Below are positions 43,373-52,090 of a stretch of 64,000 nucleotides of DNA, piece by piece. A program made the translations under genes and the position numbers. Numbering within the stretch: the stretch's first letter is position 1; every line of letters begins with the position of its first letter. Below the pieces are notes generated by a model. The model saw nothing but the letters and a program-made list of their open reading frames with translations, made no database searches and was not told the DNA's origin. The DNA lies in contig JANQKC010000024.1 of NCBI GenBank assembly GCA_028281325.1, positions 1 to 64,000 of the forward strand. The letters are read 5' to 3'. The DNA is from Alphaproteobacteria bacterium (lineage in GTDB: Bacteria > Pseudomonadota > Alphaproteobacteria > UBA8366).

Positions 43373-43422
43373 TTCCCGGAATTCGGGAAGGTATTTCCCA
43401 AACTATCACTCTATTCCCGAAT
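43373..43422. promoter_or_regulatory. Operator cluster for the dioxygenase-linked LysR
   Basis: ATTCGGGAA (43381-43389) and TTCCCGAAT (43414-43422) are a perfect 9-bp inverted repeat. TTCCCGGAAT (43373-43382) and TTTCCC (43394-43399) add further half-sites. The first and last elements are 41 bases apart, about four helical turns. The cluster lies 28 bases upstream of the LysR start. Confidence 0.6.
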
Positions 43423-43486
43423 ACCGGAAAAGGACATGCTTATAGGGCATCGCCAATGCATCCGACCGCTAAAGCGAGGAAAGCCC

Positions 43487-44389
43487 ATGACCATGGATAT
43501 CAACCCTCTCCACCCGATCTTCGCCGGCGGCGTCGACGGGATCGATCTTCGCCACCCCCTGACGCCAACGCAGGTCGGCGCGCTCGAAAACGCCATGGAC
43601 CGCTTTGCCGTCCTCGTGTTCCGCGGCCAAGCCATCGACGACGACCAGCAGCTCGCCTTCAGCCGGAATTTCGGCGCGTTGGAGCAAGCGATCGGCAGCA
43701 GCGTCACCACGGTCGAGAACCGGCGCCTCGGCATGGAATTCGCCGACGTGTCCAATCTCGGCAAGGACAACCGCATCATGGCGCCCGACAACCGCCAGCG
43801 CATGTTCAACCTGGGCAACCGGCTTTGGCATTCGGACAGTTCCTTCCGGCCGGTGCCGTCGAAATACTCGATCCTGTCGGGCCGGATCGTCGCCCCGTCG
43901 GGCGGCAATACCGAGTTCGCAGATATGCGTGCCGCATACGCGGCCTTGGACGACGCGACGAAGGCGAAGATCGAAGACCTCGTATGCGAACACTCGTTGA
44001 TGCACTCCCGCGCGCAGATCGGGTTCGACACCTACACGGACGAGGAGCGCGAGAGTTTCCGGCCGGTGCTGCAGCCGCTGGTCCGGACCCATCCCGTGAC
44101 GGGCCGCAAGTCCCTCTATCTTGCCTCGCATGCCGGGACGATCGTGGGATGGCCCGTGCCCGAAGCGAAGGCGTTTCTGCGCGACCTCATCGAACATGCG
44201 ACGCAGCGGGAGTTCGTCTACGCCCATGAATGGCAGGCGAACGATCTCGTCATGTGGGACAACCGGACCACCATGCATCGGGTCCGGTCCTTCGATGCGC
44301 ATACCGTCGTACGCGACATGCGCCGGACCACGGTGGCGGGCGACGGTGTGTTGGTTGCGCAGCCCGAGCTTCAGGCGGCGGTCGGCTAG
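43487..44389 (+). CDS. TauD/TfdA-family 2-oxoglutarate/Fe(II) dioxygenase, first copy
   Basis: 300 residues from ATG 43487. The iron triad is visible as His115 and Asp117 (LWHSDSSF) and a distal His in NRTTMHRV; the 2-oxoglutarate Arg lies in MRRTTVAGD. The N-terminal region LENAMDRFAVLVFRGQ is typical of the family. It hydroxylates a small acid, such as a sulfonate, phenoxyacetate or phosphonate, with CO2 and succinate as co-products. First gene of the LysR-linked block; the second dioxygenase follows after 103 bases. Confidence 0.92.
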   Translation: MTMDINPLHPIFAGGVDGIDLRHPLTPTQVGALENAMDRFAVLVFRGQAIDDDQQLAFSRNFGALEQAIGSSVTTVENRRLGMEFADVSNLGKDNRIMAPDNRQRMFNLGNRLWHSDSSFRPVPSKYSILSGRIVAPSGGNTEFADMRAAYAALDDATKAKIEDLVCEHSLMHSRAQIGFDTYTDEERESFRPVLQPLVRTHPVTGRKSLYLASHAGTIVGWPVPEAKAFLRDLIEHATQREFVYAHEWQANDLVMWDNRTTMHRVRSFDAHTVVRDMRRTTVAGDGVLVAQPELQAAVG

Positions 44390-44492
44390 GGCGCGCGGTC
44401 GCCGGTAGGTTTTGTCCAACCCCGGGTTCGTGTCCTAAGATTTGTAGGCGGACGGAAGATTTGTTCGGACCGGCTACACAGGAGACTCATTG

Positions 44493-45350
44493 ATGGAAGT
44501 CGTCCCTCTGGCGCATGCGCTTGGTGTCGAGATACAGGGAATCGATATCGCGGGGTCGGTTTCCGACGCCGATGTCGCCGCGATCAAGGAGGTGTGGGGT
44601 CGGGCGCATGTCATCGTCTTTCGGGGCGTCGACTGGACCCCGGATCAGCATATCGCCTTTTCCCGGCGCTTCCGCGACCTCGACGACCATGCGGCGACGC
44701 CGCATGACACGCTCGACGGCTATCCGGAATTGCTCGAAATCACGAACATTCCGAAGAACGGCCAGCCGTCGCAAACGCGCAATACCGGCCGCAACTGGCA
44801 TTCCGATTACTCCTACACGAACCGCCCCGCCGCCGCCTCGATGCTCTATTGCGTGACCAAGCCGCCCGTCGGTGGCGACACGATGTTCTGCAACATGGTG
44901 CGGGCCTATGACGACCTGTCGGACAAGATGAAGGGGATCGTCGCCGACTTGCAGTCCGTCTTCGATTTCAGCCTCGTCTCCGGTGTCGGGAAACGCGATC
45001 CTGCGAAGATCAAGGAACTGCTCGAAATCAACCCGCCGATCGCGCATCCCTGCGTGCGGGAACATGACGAGAGCGGCGTCAAGGCGCTCTACGTGAGCGA
45101 ACGCGCCTCGCATTTCGACGGCATGACGCGGGAAGAAAGCGCGCCGCTCATCCGTTATCTTTGCGCGCACGCCACCCGGCCCGAGAATGTCTACCGGCAT
45201 CAATGGCGCGTCGGCGATCTCGTCTGCTGGGACAACCGCACGACGATGCACCTGGCCCTGGGCGATTTCGACGAGAGCCAGCCGCGCCGCATGCTGCGCA
45301 CGACCTTGCGCGGCGAACCCTCCGGCTATGTCGTGCCGCCGGCGGCTTAG
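44493..45350 (+). CDS. TauD/TfdA-family 2-oxoglutarate/Fe(II) dioxygenase, second copy
   Basis: 285 residues from ATG 44493 with AGGAG upstream. Iron ligands: His103 and Asp105 (NWHSDYSYTN) and the His of NRTTMHLAL; the co-substrate Arg is in RRMLRTTLRGE. It is only moderately similar to the first copy, so the two probably act on different substrates or steps. It ends 3 bases before the end of the convergent hydrolase gene. Confidence 0.92.
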   Translation: MEVVPLAHALGVEIQGIDIAGSVSDADVAAIKEVWGRAHVIVFRGVDWTPDQHIAFSRRFRDLDDHAATPHDTLDGYPELLEITNIPKNGQPSQTRNTGRNWHSDYSYTNRPAAASMLYCVTKPPVGGDTMFCNMVRAYDDLSDKMKGIVADLQSVFDFSLVSGVGKRDPAKIKELLEINPPIAHPCVREHDESGVKALYVSERASHFDGMTREESAPLIRYLCAHATRPENVYRHQWRVGDLVCWDNRTTMHLALGDFDESQPRRMLRTTLRGEPSGYVVPPAA

Positions 45351-45353
45351 GCA

Positions 45354-47189
45354 CTACCCTGGGATAATCGGCAATTCGACGCAGGAGGCCCGCGCCGCGT
45401 CATGGTAGAGCGCCTGGCGGGCGACCGCCGTACACCGGTTCAACCCGAGCGGCTCGCCGGTGTTCGGGTTGACGTCGTAATGCGGGAAGTTGCTGCTGGA
45501 GACGTCCACCCGGATCCGGTGGCCCGGTGCGAAGAAATTGCTGGTTGCCTGCATTTGGAGTTGGATGCGGTAGACCTCGCCCGGCTCCATGAACACCGGC
45601 GCGTCGAAGCCTTCGCGGTACCGCATCCGTAGGATCGAATCGCCCAAGTTCAGCGCGTATCCGTTGGGATAGTCTTCGTTCGGCGGGTATTCGTCGATCA
45701 GCTTGACCGTGAAGTCCGTGTCGACGGCGGATGAACTGACCCACAGGTGACAGGTGACCACGCCGGTCACTTCCACGCCGGCGTCCAGCGGCGGCGTGCG
45801 GAAGACGATGACGTCGGGCCGTGCGGCCAGCGGCAGTTTTGGGCTGTCGTCGCCGGACATCGTGCCGCTGTTCTGGTCGAAACCCCCGCCTTCCAGGAAG
45901 CCCGTGGTGCCGTAGTTGGTGAAATTGCCACCGACCGTCGGGACCGGGTTCGCCGGGTCGAAATCGTATCGCACCGGGGCCGCGTCCGTCGCCGGGCGGT
46001 CCGGCGACAACGCGCCGTCCGGGTGGAAATACAGGGTCGTTTCCTTCGCCCGCGCCAAGGGCCATTCCTGCTCGTCCCGCCAACGGCCGCCATGCATCAA
46101 CCGCCCCGCCGCGTCGCGCCGGCCGCTGCCGCCGCCCATGACGAAGATTTTCACCGGGGCCTCTTCGTCCAACCCGGTGTCGAGGCCTTTCAGGTGCTGG
46201 TCGGCCCATCGCAGCCGCAACCCGTTGTTGTCCTCCAGCGCGGCCTCGGCGCCGAACTCCACGTCGCCGGCCCAGGACTGGGTGAACATGTCGCCGCCGT
46301 GCAGCCAGGTCCCGATCACCAGTTTCTTCGGCGTCCGGTGGCGTTTCTTCAACTCGGCGTATTTCCACAGCGTCGCCGTGATGTGATGCCCGTACCAGGA
46401 GGTTTCGAGCAACAGGGGAATGTCCGGGTACTCGTCGATGAACTCTTCGATGCACAGGTCGGGCGTTTTCCAATAGTCCCCGTAGTCGCTGCGCGTAAGC
46501 ATGTCGAAGAACCATTGCTCGTAATCCGGCGTGAGGCGCAGCGGCGAACTCCCTTGGCGCAACGGCTGATGGATCAGCCATTTGGGGAGCGACGCCCACA
46601 TCTCCGCGAGTTGCGCCTTGAGTCGCGGGTCGGCGTTGGCTTGTTTGCCGTTGAGCGCCATGAACACGACGTATTGAAAGGCGATCGCGTATTCGCACGC
46701 GCCGCCGTGGCGCATGGTCTGGCGGAAATAGTTGTACGGCCCGTCGAACAAGACCTGGGTGGCGAGCTTCGGCGGGTTCCGGACCGCCAGGGCCTGCTGC
46801 GTGGCGGTGGTGTAGGAAATTCCCAGGGTGCCGATCCTGTCGCCGCACCAGGGCTGCTCCGCCAGCCACTGCATGGTGGCCAGGCCATCGTCCGCCTCGT
46901 TGCGCAGGAACTCGAAATCCCCATCGGACGACCACCGCCCCCGCACATCTTGGATGACGTAGACGTAGCCGCGCTGGGCGAAATACCGCCCGGCGATGGA
47001 ATAGGACATCCGGTCCTTGTTGTAGGGCGACCGCTCCAGCAAGACCGGCCATGCGCCGTCGACCGCTTCGCCCTTCAGCGCCGGTCGATACATGTCCAGA
47101 TACAGCAGGGCGCCGTCGTCCATGGCGACGCCGATATCGCGTTCGACAGTGCTGTCGTATTGCCGGTACGACCCTTCAAATGCTTTCAT
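45354..47189 (-). CDS. CocE/NonD-family alpha/beta hydrolase
   Basis: 611 residues, the family's usual length. Residues 1-330 form the hydrolase: VLLERSPYNKD, VYVIQDVRGRWSSDG, and a nucleophile elbow IGTLGISYTTATQQ with Ser in GISY. A conserved W-x-HGG (GTWLHGGDM) lies in the position of the catalytic His region. The C-terminal jelly-roll (about 400-600) has VTGVVTCHLWVSSSAVDTDF and HRIRVDVSSSNFP. Members hydrolyse esters or N-terminal amides (cocaine esterase, X-Pro dipeptidyl peptidase, glutaryl-7-ACA acylase). No signal peptide is seen. Confidence 0.9.
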   Translation of the reverse strand: MKAFEGSYRQYDSTVERDIGVAMDDGALLYLDMYRPALKGEAVDGAWPVLLERSPYNKDRMSYSIAGRYFAQRGYVYVIQDVRGRWSSDGDFEFLRNEADDGLATMQWLAEQPWCGDRIGTLGISYTTATQQALAVRNPPKLATQVLFDGPYNYFRQTMRHGGACEYAIAFQYVVFMALNGKQANADPRLKAQLAEMWASLPKWLIHQPLRQGSSPLRLTPDYEQWFFDMLTRSDYGDYWKTPDLCIEEFIDEYPDIPLLLETSWYGHHITATLWKYAELKKRHRTPKKLVIGTWLHGGDMFTQSWAGDVEFGAEAALEDNNGLRLRWADQHLKGLDTGLDEEAPVKIFVMGGGSGRRDAAGRLMHGGRWRDEQEWPLARAKETTLYFHPDGALSPDRPATDAAPVRYDFDPANPVPTVGGNFTNYGTTGFLEGGGFDQNSGTMSGDDSPKLPLAARPDVIVFRTPPLDAGVEVTGVVTCHLWVSSSAVDTDFTVKLIDEYPPNEDYPNGYALNLGDSILRMRYREGFDAPVFMEPGEVYRIQLQMQATSNFFAPGHRIRVDVSSSNFPHYDVNPNTGEPLGLNRCTAVARQALYHDAARASCVELPIIPG

Positions 47190-47348
47190 GCTCCGGTGCT
47201 CGGTGATTTGTTCAACAACACCGCCATTGGGGAATGGCGTTACGGAAACGCAGTTTCGTAGAATTCGATTAGATATCTCGAAATTGCGGTGGGAGCGATG
47301 GTCAATGTGCCCGCGGTAATAAAGGTGGCGTCGTTGCCCAGGGTCGTT

Positions 47349-48518
47349 CTATGCGCGATTCGGTCGAATCCCGAACATCAGATGGTCGCCGGCATGGGTT
47401 CCCCGTTCATGCAAAAATTTGCCGAGTGCGAGTTGCTCTGGTTCCCAACGTTCGAGGGCCAAATCGACATCGTCGGGTATCTCTTCCAGCGCGTCGGCGA
47501 GGGCAAGGGCATTGGCGGCCGCCTTTGACGTGCTTGCTGCGGTGTGGGGCCGTGGGATGAAGGCCGCGTCGCCGACCAAGAGCACGCGGCCCTTGACCAT
47601 GCGATCGACCGTCAGATCGCGGATTGCCTGGGCAAAGGGTTCCTTCGTTGCGGTCACGATGTCGCGAAAGGGTGGCGGCAGGAGTTGCGCGGCGTCGTCT
47701 TTCAAGTGCTGCCGCCATCTTGAGGCTAGCGTCCCCTCCGGCAAGGAGAAACCCCGGCTCCTGCCGTTCGTATCGGTCATGATGCTCCGGAGTTGATCTT
47801 CGTCGGCGATGCGATACCAGACCCAGTTATAGAGCCGATGGCCCTCGCGCGTGTCGTTGTTTTCCCCGGGAACGAGATAGCCAAGGATGTGCGATCCCCG
47901 GTTGTTGGCGAACGCGAAGTCGCCATGCAGGCCGGCGCGGGCAACCGGCGGCATTTCGTTTTCCGGCACCAGCCCGCGCCAGGCGAGATAGCCGGCATAG
48001 GTCGGTTTGTCGTCCGGCCACAGCAATTGTCGCACGGTGGAACCATTGCCATCCGCGCCGACCAGCAAGTCGCCGGATTCTTCCGAACCGTCTTCGAAGC
48101 GGGCGGTCACGCGCCGATTGGCGTCATCCTGTTGCACATCGACCAGGGTCTTGTTTCCATGGTAATGCGCTTCTCCGAAGGCCTGCTTCATGGTTGTGTA
48201 GATCAACGACCATGACGTTTGAGTCTGTGGGACGAATTGCTTGCTTTGGACCGTACCGTCCGGACGGAAAACCGTGCGGTCGCGCGACTTGATGCCAAGA
48301 TCGATATGGACCGTGTCGATTCCCGCCTGCCGAAAGACTTTCACGACGTCGGGTTGAAGGACGATGCCGCCGCCGCGGCTGTCCAGGTCGTGGCCCGAAC
48401 GCTCGTAGATATCCACGTCCCATCCCGCCTTTCTCAGCATATTGGCGGCGAACAATCCGCCGAGTGATCCGCCGATAACCAGCGCTCGATTTTTCTCTGT
48501 CTGACTCGCCGATTCCAT
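47349..48518 (-). CDS. FAD-dependent aromatic monooxygenase (dihydroxypyridine/salicylate hydroxylase type)
   Basis: 389 residues. FAD motifs: VIGGSLGGLFAANMLRKAG (GxGxxG variant), SGDLLVGADGNGSTVR (the DG motif) and VLLVGDAAFIPRPHTAASTS (GD motif). The LDSRGGGIVLQ segment resembles 2,6-dihydroxypyridine 3-monooxygenase. It inserts oxygen into an electron-rich ring using NAD(P)H. Divergent from a LysR gene with a T-N11-A operator in the 109-base gap. The exact ring substrate is a guess. Confidence 0.88.
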   Translation of the reverse strand: MESASQTEKNRALVIGGSLGGLFAANMLRKAGWDVDIYERSGHDLDSRGGGIVLQPDVVKVFRQAGIDTVHIDLGIKSRDRTVFRPDGTVQSKQFVPQTQTSWSLIYTTMKQAFGEAHYHGNKTLVDVQQDDANRRVTARFEDGSEESGDLLVGADGNGSTVRQLLWPDDKPTYAGYLAWRGLVPENEMPPVARAGLHGDFAFANNRGSHILGYLVPGENNDTREGHRLYNWVWYRIADEDQLRSIMTDTNGRSRGFSLPEGTLASRWRQHLKDDAAQLLPPPFRDIVTATKEPFAQAIRDLTVDRMVKGRVLLVGDAAFIPRPHTAASTSKAAANALALADALEEIPDDVDLALERWEPEQLALGKFLHERGTHAGDHLMFGIRPNRA

Positions 48519-48603
48519 AACCTGCCTCTTGTTGGACGTTCGCTGGCCTGGAGAATAGGTGTTGCGCGTTTATGCATTAATAAGGGTAAAATCGAATTTA
48601 GTA

Positions 48604-48618
48604 TTGCAATTTATGCAA
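48604..48618. promoter_or_regulatory. LysR operator between monooxygenase and LysR genes
   Basis: TTGCA-ATTTA-TGCAA is a perfect 5-bp inverted repeat of the LysR T-N11-A form. It overlaps the leader of the LysR gene (start GTG 48628). A related TTTATGCATTAA lies at 48569-48580. Confidence 0.6.
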
Positions 48619-48627
48619 AGGTAATTC

Positions 48628-49542
48628 GTGGATTTCTTCGCGGCTCTCAAATCATTTGTGATGGTTGTCGAATACGGTGGATTCGCCAAGGCGGCGCGGC
48701 GGATCGGCTTGGCGACATCGTCGGTGACACGGCAAGTCAACGCGCTGGAAGGGGATCTTGGCACCCAATTACTCAATCGATCGACCCGCAGTGTGACATT
48801 GACCGATGCCGGCGAGCGCTACTATGAGCAGGCGTCGCGCATACTTGGAGATCTGGACGAAGCAAATCGCAACATAAGCGGGGCCGACAGCCTGCCGCGT
48901 GGTCTTTTGCGGGTAAGCCTCCCGGTGGCGTTTGGCCGTCTTCATGTCGCACCGGCGATCTCGGCGTTTCTGGCGGCCTGCCCGGCCATCGAACTCGATC
49001 TGCTGATGACCGACACTGTCGTGAACCTGGTAGAAGAGCGCATCGATATAGCGATCCGTATTGGCAGGCTCGAATCCTCCAGTCTCATTGCACGCAAGAT
49101 TGCGCCTGATCTCAGGGTCGTTTGTGCGAGCGCGGATTACCTCGAAAAGTATGGTGAGCCCCACACGCCCGGAGACCTTGCCCGACACGCCTGCCTCAGC
49201 TTCTCTTATGGCACGGGAAAATGGCACTGGCGGTTTGTGGGGCCTTCGGGGGAGGAAGAAGTGGCGGTAGGCGGGGCTCTTCGCGCGAACAACTCGGAGA
49301 TGTTACGTGAGGCGGCAATCGGCGGGTCGGGCATCATCCTAATGCCGACTTGGCTCGTTGGCCAAGATCTGCATGAAGGGCGGTTGCGCGCCATATTGAC
49401 CGATTGGGACGCAAGGCCCGGTGAATCGGCTATCCACGCGGTCTATTTGCCCAATCGGCGGGGTTCCCGGAAGGTGCAGGCATTCATCGACTTCCTAAAA
49501 CTGCGATTCGGGTCGCCACCTTATTGGGATCGGATTGGGTGA
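48628..49542 (+). CDS. LysR-family transcriptional regulator (monooxygenase/decarboxylase-linked)
   Basis: 304 residues from GTG 48628. HTH: FVMVVEYGGFAKAARRIGLA, SSVTRQVNALEGDLGTQLLN, STRSVTLTDAGERYY. Effector domain starts GLLRVSLPVAFGRLHVAPAI. It is flanked by the FAD monooxygenase (divergent) and the ThDP decarboxylase subunits (78 bases downstream, same strand), and could control both. Confidence 0.93.
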   Translation: MDFFAALKSFVMVVEYGGFAKAARRIGLATSSVTRQVNALEGDLGTQLLNRSTRSVTLTDAGERYYEQASRILGDLDEANRNISGADSLPRGLLRVSLPVAFGRLHVAPAISAFLAACPAIELDLLMTDTVVNLVEERIDIAIRIGRLESSSLIARKIAPDLRVVCASADYLEKYGEPHTPGDLARHACLSFSYGTGKWHWRFVGPSGEEEVAVGGALRANNSEMLREAAIGGSGIILMPTWLVGQDLHEGRLRAILTDWDARPGESAIHAVYLPNRRGSRKVQAFIDFLKLRFGSPPYWDRIG

Positions 49543-49620
49543 AAATTGGATTCGCCCCGCCGACTTGCACAGACAGCGGTCATCAACTACCGTCCCGCCG
49601 TCCACAGAGGAGACCCATCC

Positions 49621-50145
49621 ATGGCCGACGATCACCCCCACGCCGAATGGTCCGGCGTGATGTTCGACTTGATGCGCGATGCCGGCGTCAAACTCTTCGC
49701 CCATGTGCCCGATGCCGGCAACGACCGGCTTATCGCGCTGGCGGAAGAACATAACGATACCCGCACCGTTTTGCTGACCACCGAAGAAGAAGGCGTGGGA
49801 ATCTGCGCCGGCGCCGATCTCGTCGGCGAACGGGCCGTGCTGTGCATGCAGTCCAGCGGCCTCGGCAACTGCCCGAACTATCTTTCCCTCGCCAAAGGCG
49901 CGCACTTTCCCTTGCTGATGATGATCAGCATGCGCGGCGACTACGGCGAACAGAACCCCTGGCAATACCCCATGGCGGGGGCGGTGGAATCACTGCTGGA
50001 ATCCATGGGCGTGTTGATCTTCAAGGTCGAGAGCCGGGACGACCTGGAGAAGGCGATAACCGCGGCGATCAGCGCGTCGGGAAAAGGCGCGCAGTCGGCC
50101 GCGATCGTGTTGAGTCAAAAATTCTTGGGCGCGAAGGGATTCTGA
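49621..50145 (+). CDS. ThDP-dependent 2-oxo-acid decarboxylase, alpha subunit (sulfopyruvate/phosphonopyruvate decarboxylase type)
   Basis: 174 residues from ATG 49621 with AGGAG before it. This is the pyrimidine (Pyr) domain only: FDLMRDAGVKLFAHVPDAGN, then TTEEEGVGICAGADLVGERA with the Glu that activates ThDP, then MQSSGLGNCPNYLSLAKGAHFPLLMMISMRG. It resembles ComD of sulfopyruvate decarboxylase. The diphosphate-binding half is encoded by the next gene, so the two must form a heteromer. Confidence 0.9.
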   Translation: MADDHPHAEWSGVMFDLMRDAGVKLFAHVPDAGNDRLIALAEEHNDTRTVLLTTEEEGVGICAGADLVGERAVLCMQSSGLGNCPNYLSLAKGAHFPLLMMISMRGDYGEQNPWQYPMAGAVESLLESMGVLIFKVESRDDLEKAITAAISASGKGAQSAAIVLSQKFLGAKGF

Positions 50146-50147
50146 TC

Positions 50148-50741
50148 ATGGCGACATCACCGACTGCCAACATCGACCGGCGCGAATTGCTGCCGCTGCT
50201 GTTTCCGGACCAAGCGGACTGGCTCTTCGTGAGCGGTCTCGCCGGCGCGTCCAAGGACGCGGCCGCGCTGACGAAGGACGGCGCGAATATCTACACCATG
50301 GCTGGCGCGATGGGCGCCGCCGTCTCGATCGGGCTCGGCATGGCGCTTTCGGCGCCGGATCGCAAGATCGCCGCGATCAACGGCGACGGCGAGATGCTGA
50401 TGGGGATCGGGTCGCTGATCACGGTCGCGTCCGAAGCGCCGCAAAACCTTACGATCGTCTGCCTGGACAACTCCATGCATGGGGAGACCGGCGGTCAAAA
50501 GGGGCATACCGCGGCGACCGCGAACCTGGAAGCCATCGCCCGCGGGGCCGGCATAACGTCCGCCATGACGATTTCGGAACCGGATCAGATCGCCGACGCG
50601 GCGAAATTCATCGCTGAGGCGCCCGGCCCGCGCTTCTTGCTGGCCCGCATCCTGCCGACCGCGCCAAGCGCCTTCAAACGCGACCTGGACATGGCGGCCT
50701 GCCGCGTGCGGTTCAAACAGGGGCTGGCCGCCGGCGGATAA
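50148..50741 (+). CDS. ThDP-dependent 2-oxo-acid decarboxylase, beta subunit
   Basis: 197 residues, starting 2 bases after the alpha stop. The ThDP-diphosphate motif is NGDGEMLMGIGSLITVA ending in VCLDNSMHGETGGQ (the GDG-x24-N type). It resembles ComE of sulfopyruvate decarboxylase or the C-terminal half of phosphonopyruvate decarboxylase. Together with the alpha subunit it should decarboxylate a 3-substituted pyruvate to an aldehyde. With TauD-like dioxygenases nearby, sulfonate or phosphonate breakdown is a reasonable guess. Confidence 0.9.
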   Translation: MATSPTANIDRRELLPLLFPDQADWLFVSGLAGASKDAAALTKDGANIYTMAGAMGAAVSIGLGMALSAPDRKIAAINGDGEMLMGIGSLITVASEAPQNLTIVCLDNSMHGETGGQKGHTAATANLEAIARGAGITSAMTISEPDQIADAAKFIAEAPGPRFLLARILPTAPSAFKRDLDMAACRVRFKQGLAAGG

Positions 50742-50891
50742 GATAGCCGGATTTCGGTCACGACAATTTCGGTGCCTGTCGGCGCGGCTCGGCCGGAAGA
50801 AAGCGGCCATATCGCCGGTGAAAATTTACCGGGTGGAACGAAACCTAGGGTCGCTTGTCGGCAAATTCCGCCGGTTTCCGGCGCGCTTGTC

Positions 50892-50906
50892 TGGCATGCA
50901 TCCTGC
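50892..50906 (+). promoter_or_regulatory. Sigma-54-type promoter (-24/-12)
   Basis: TGGCATGCATCCTGC has GG and GC separated by exactly 10 bases, as in TGGCACG-N4-TTGC. A transcript start about 12 bases later would precede the start of the 381-residue unknown protein by roughly 25-30 bases. Confidence 0.5.
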
Positions 50907-50911
50907 GTGGC

Positions 50912-50936
50912 CCGGTGCAGCCGACACCTGCACCGG
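50912..50936 (+). promoter_or_regulatory. Leader hairpin overlapping the ribosome-binding site
   Basis: CCGGTGCAG and CTGCACCGG form a perfect 9-bp stem with a 7-base loop. The last two stem bases (50935-50936) are the first two of the GGAG ribosome site (50935-50938), so the structure may limit translation. It lies just inside the predicted sigma-54 transcript start. Confidence 0.5.
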
Positions 50937-50944
50937 AGCTTGCC

Positions 50945-52090
50945 TTGCCTATCGCGATCGGATCGTATCTGAATTCACTGTTAAGCCCTTCGCAGGACCC
51001 GAACAGCGCGACGCCTAGCCGACCGAGTCTGGCGCAAACCCTCAACGAGGATGAGCGCGCTTCCTCGCGGAACGCGCTGTCGACGACCGTTACCTTGTCC
51101 GACGCGGCCAAGGCGTATGTCGCCCGCACGGAAGCGGCTGCCGACGTTCCGCTGGCGTTGATCGCGGCGGACGCGCGGACGTGGTTCGACCAACAGTATC
51201 GGGACTTCAAGATTTCATCGGCCATGCTGGACGGCCAAGTCGCCGTGGACCTGACCGGCCAAACCCGCGCGATGCTGTCCGCCGTGGCGTCGAACGCGCA
51301 GGGGTTCTTCACGACCGACGAGCGCACGGCGGCGGGCATCGCGTTACAGTCGCGGTTCGACGACGCCATGGCGCCGCATGCGGTGATCGCGCGGCATAGC
51401 AGCGACTATGCCAGCCTCTACCAGGCGGCGTCGGATTATCTGGATCAAGCCGGGGCGGACGAACGCGCGACGGAGATTTGGCAGGATCAAAAACAAGCGG
51501 TGGTCCGGGGGCTCGTTGCGGCAAAGGCGACGCCCGGCGAAGCGCCGGATACCGGGGATCGGAACGATCCGGTGCGCGCGTTGTTGAACGCGGCATCCGC
51601 CGACGAGTCGTCCGATCCCGATGCCAGCACGGACTCGGTGGCCGCTAAGGCGCGCGCCTTGGTGGATGATCAGATTGAGGCCGCCCGCGACGACGGGGCC
51701 GACCTGTCGTTTCGTCCGTCGCGGAGGGCGGGGCCGCAGGTGGATTTCTCGGACTTCGATAACCGGATGTTGGCCGTCATCGTGCTCGACCCGAAGGCTG
51801 AGTTTTCCGGGGCGGAGGTTCGTGCGGCCAAGGCCGAACTCGATCAGCGCACCCGCTTGAGCTTGCTCAGCGCCGTCACGTCGGGGGCTGATTCGGCCGG
51901 CGGCAACCTCAACCTGTTACAGACCTACGCGCGCATGAGCGACGAGGAAAAATCGGTCCTCGGCGTGACCGACGAAGTCACGAGCCAGTTGGTCCAAAAC
52001 TACCGCAAGATCATCTCGATCCAGAACGCCATGGGCGGCGGCGCGAACGCGGGCACCGGAGCGGTTCCGAGTATTTCCGCCTATCTGTAA
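50945..52090 (+). CDS. Uncharacterised 381-residue protein of the SYLNSLLS type
   Basis: TTG 50945 has GGAG 6 bases upstream and yields MPIAIGSYLNSLLS; the longer reading from 50855 runs through the promoter and is rejected. The protein is soluble, Ala/Asp-rich and helical, with VTLSDAAKAYVART, SAVASNAQGFFTTDERTA, VDFSDFDNRMLAVI and SDEEKSVLGVTDEVTSQLVQ, ending PSISAYL. I recall similar proteins in alphaproteobacteria but none with a known role. The sigma-54-type promoter hints at motility, nitrogen or surface functions. No signal peptide. Confidence 0.75.
   Translation: MPIAIGSYLNSLLSPSQDPNSATPSRPSLAQTLNEDERASSRNALSTTVTLSDAAKAYVARTEAAADVPLALIAADARTWFDQQYRDFKISSAMLDGQVAVDLTGQTRAMLSAVASNAQGFFTTDERTAAGIALQSRFDDAMAPHAVIARHSSDYASLYQAASDYLDQAGADERATEIWQDQKQAVVRGLVAAKATPGEAPDTGDRNDPVRALLNAASADESSDPDASTDSVAAKARALVDDQIEAARDDGADLSFRPSRRAGPQVDFSDFDNRMLAVIVLDPKAEFSGAEVRAAKAELDQRTRLSLLSAVTSGADSAGGNLNLLQTYARMSDEEKSVLGVTDEVTSQLVQNYRKIISIQNAMGGGANAGTGAVPSISAYL

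Noticed and set aside
42878-44389. Long N-terminal extension of the first dioxygenase
   Set aside because: The extra part is antisense to the LysR gene; ATG 43487 gives a normal TauD length.
45747-47261. 504-codon plus-strand frame
   Set aside because: It is the shadow of the CocE-type hydrolase on the other strand; composition is Arg/Gly/Val-rich with no family motifs.
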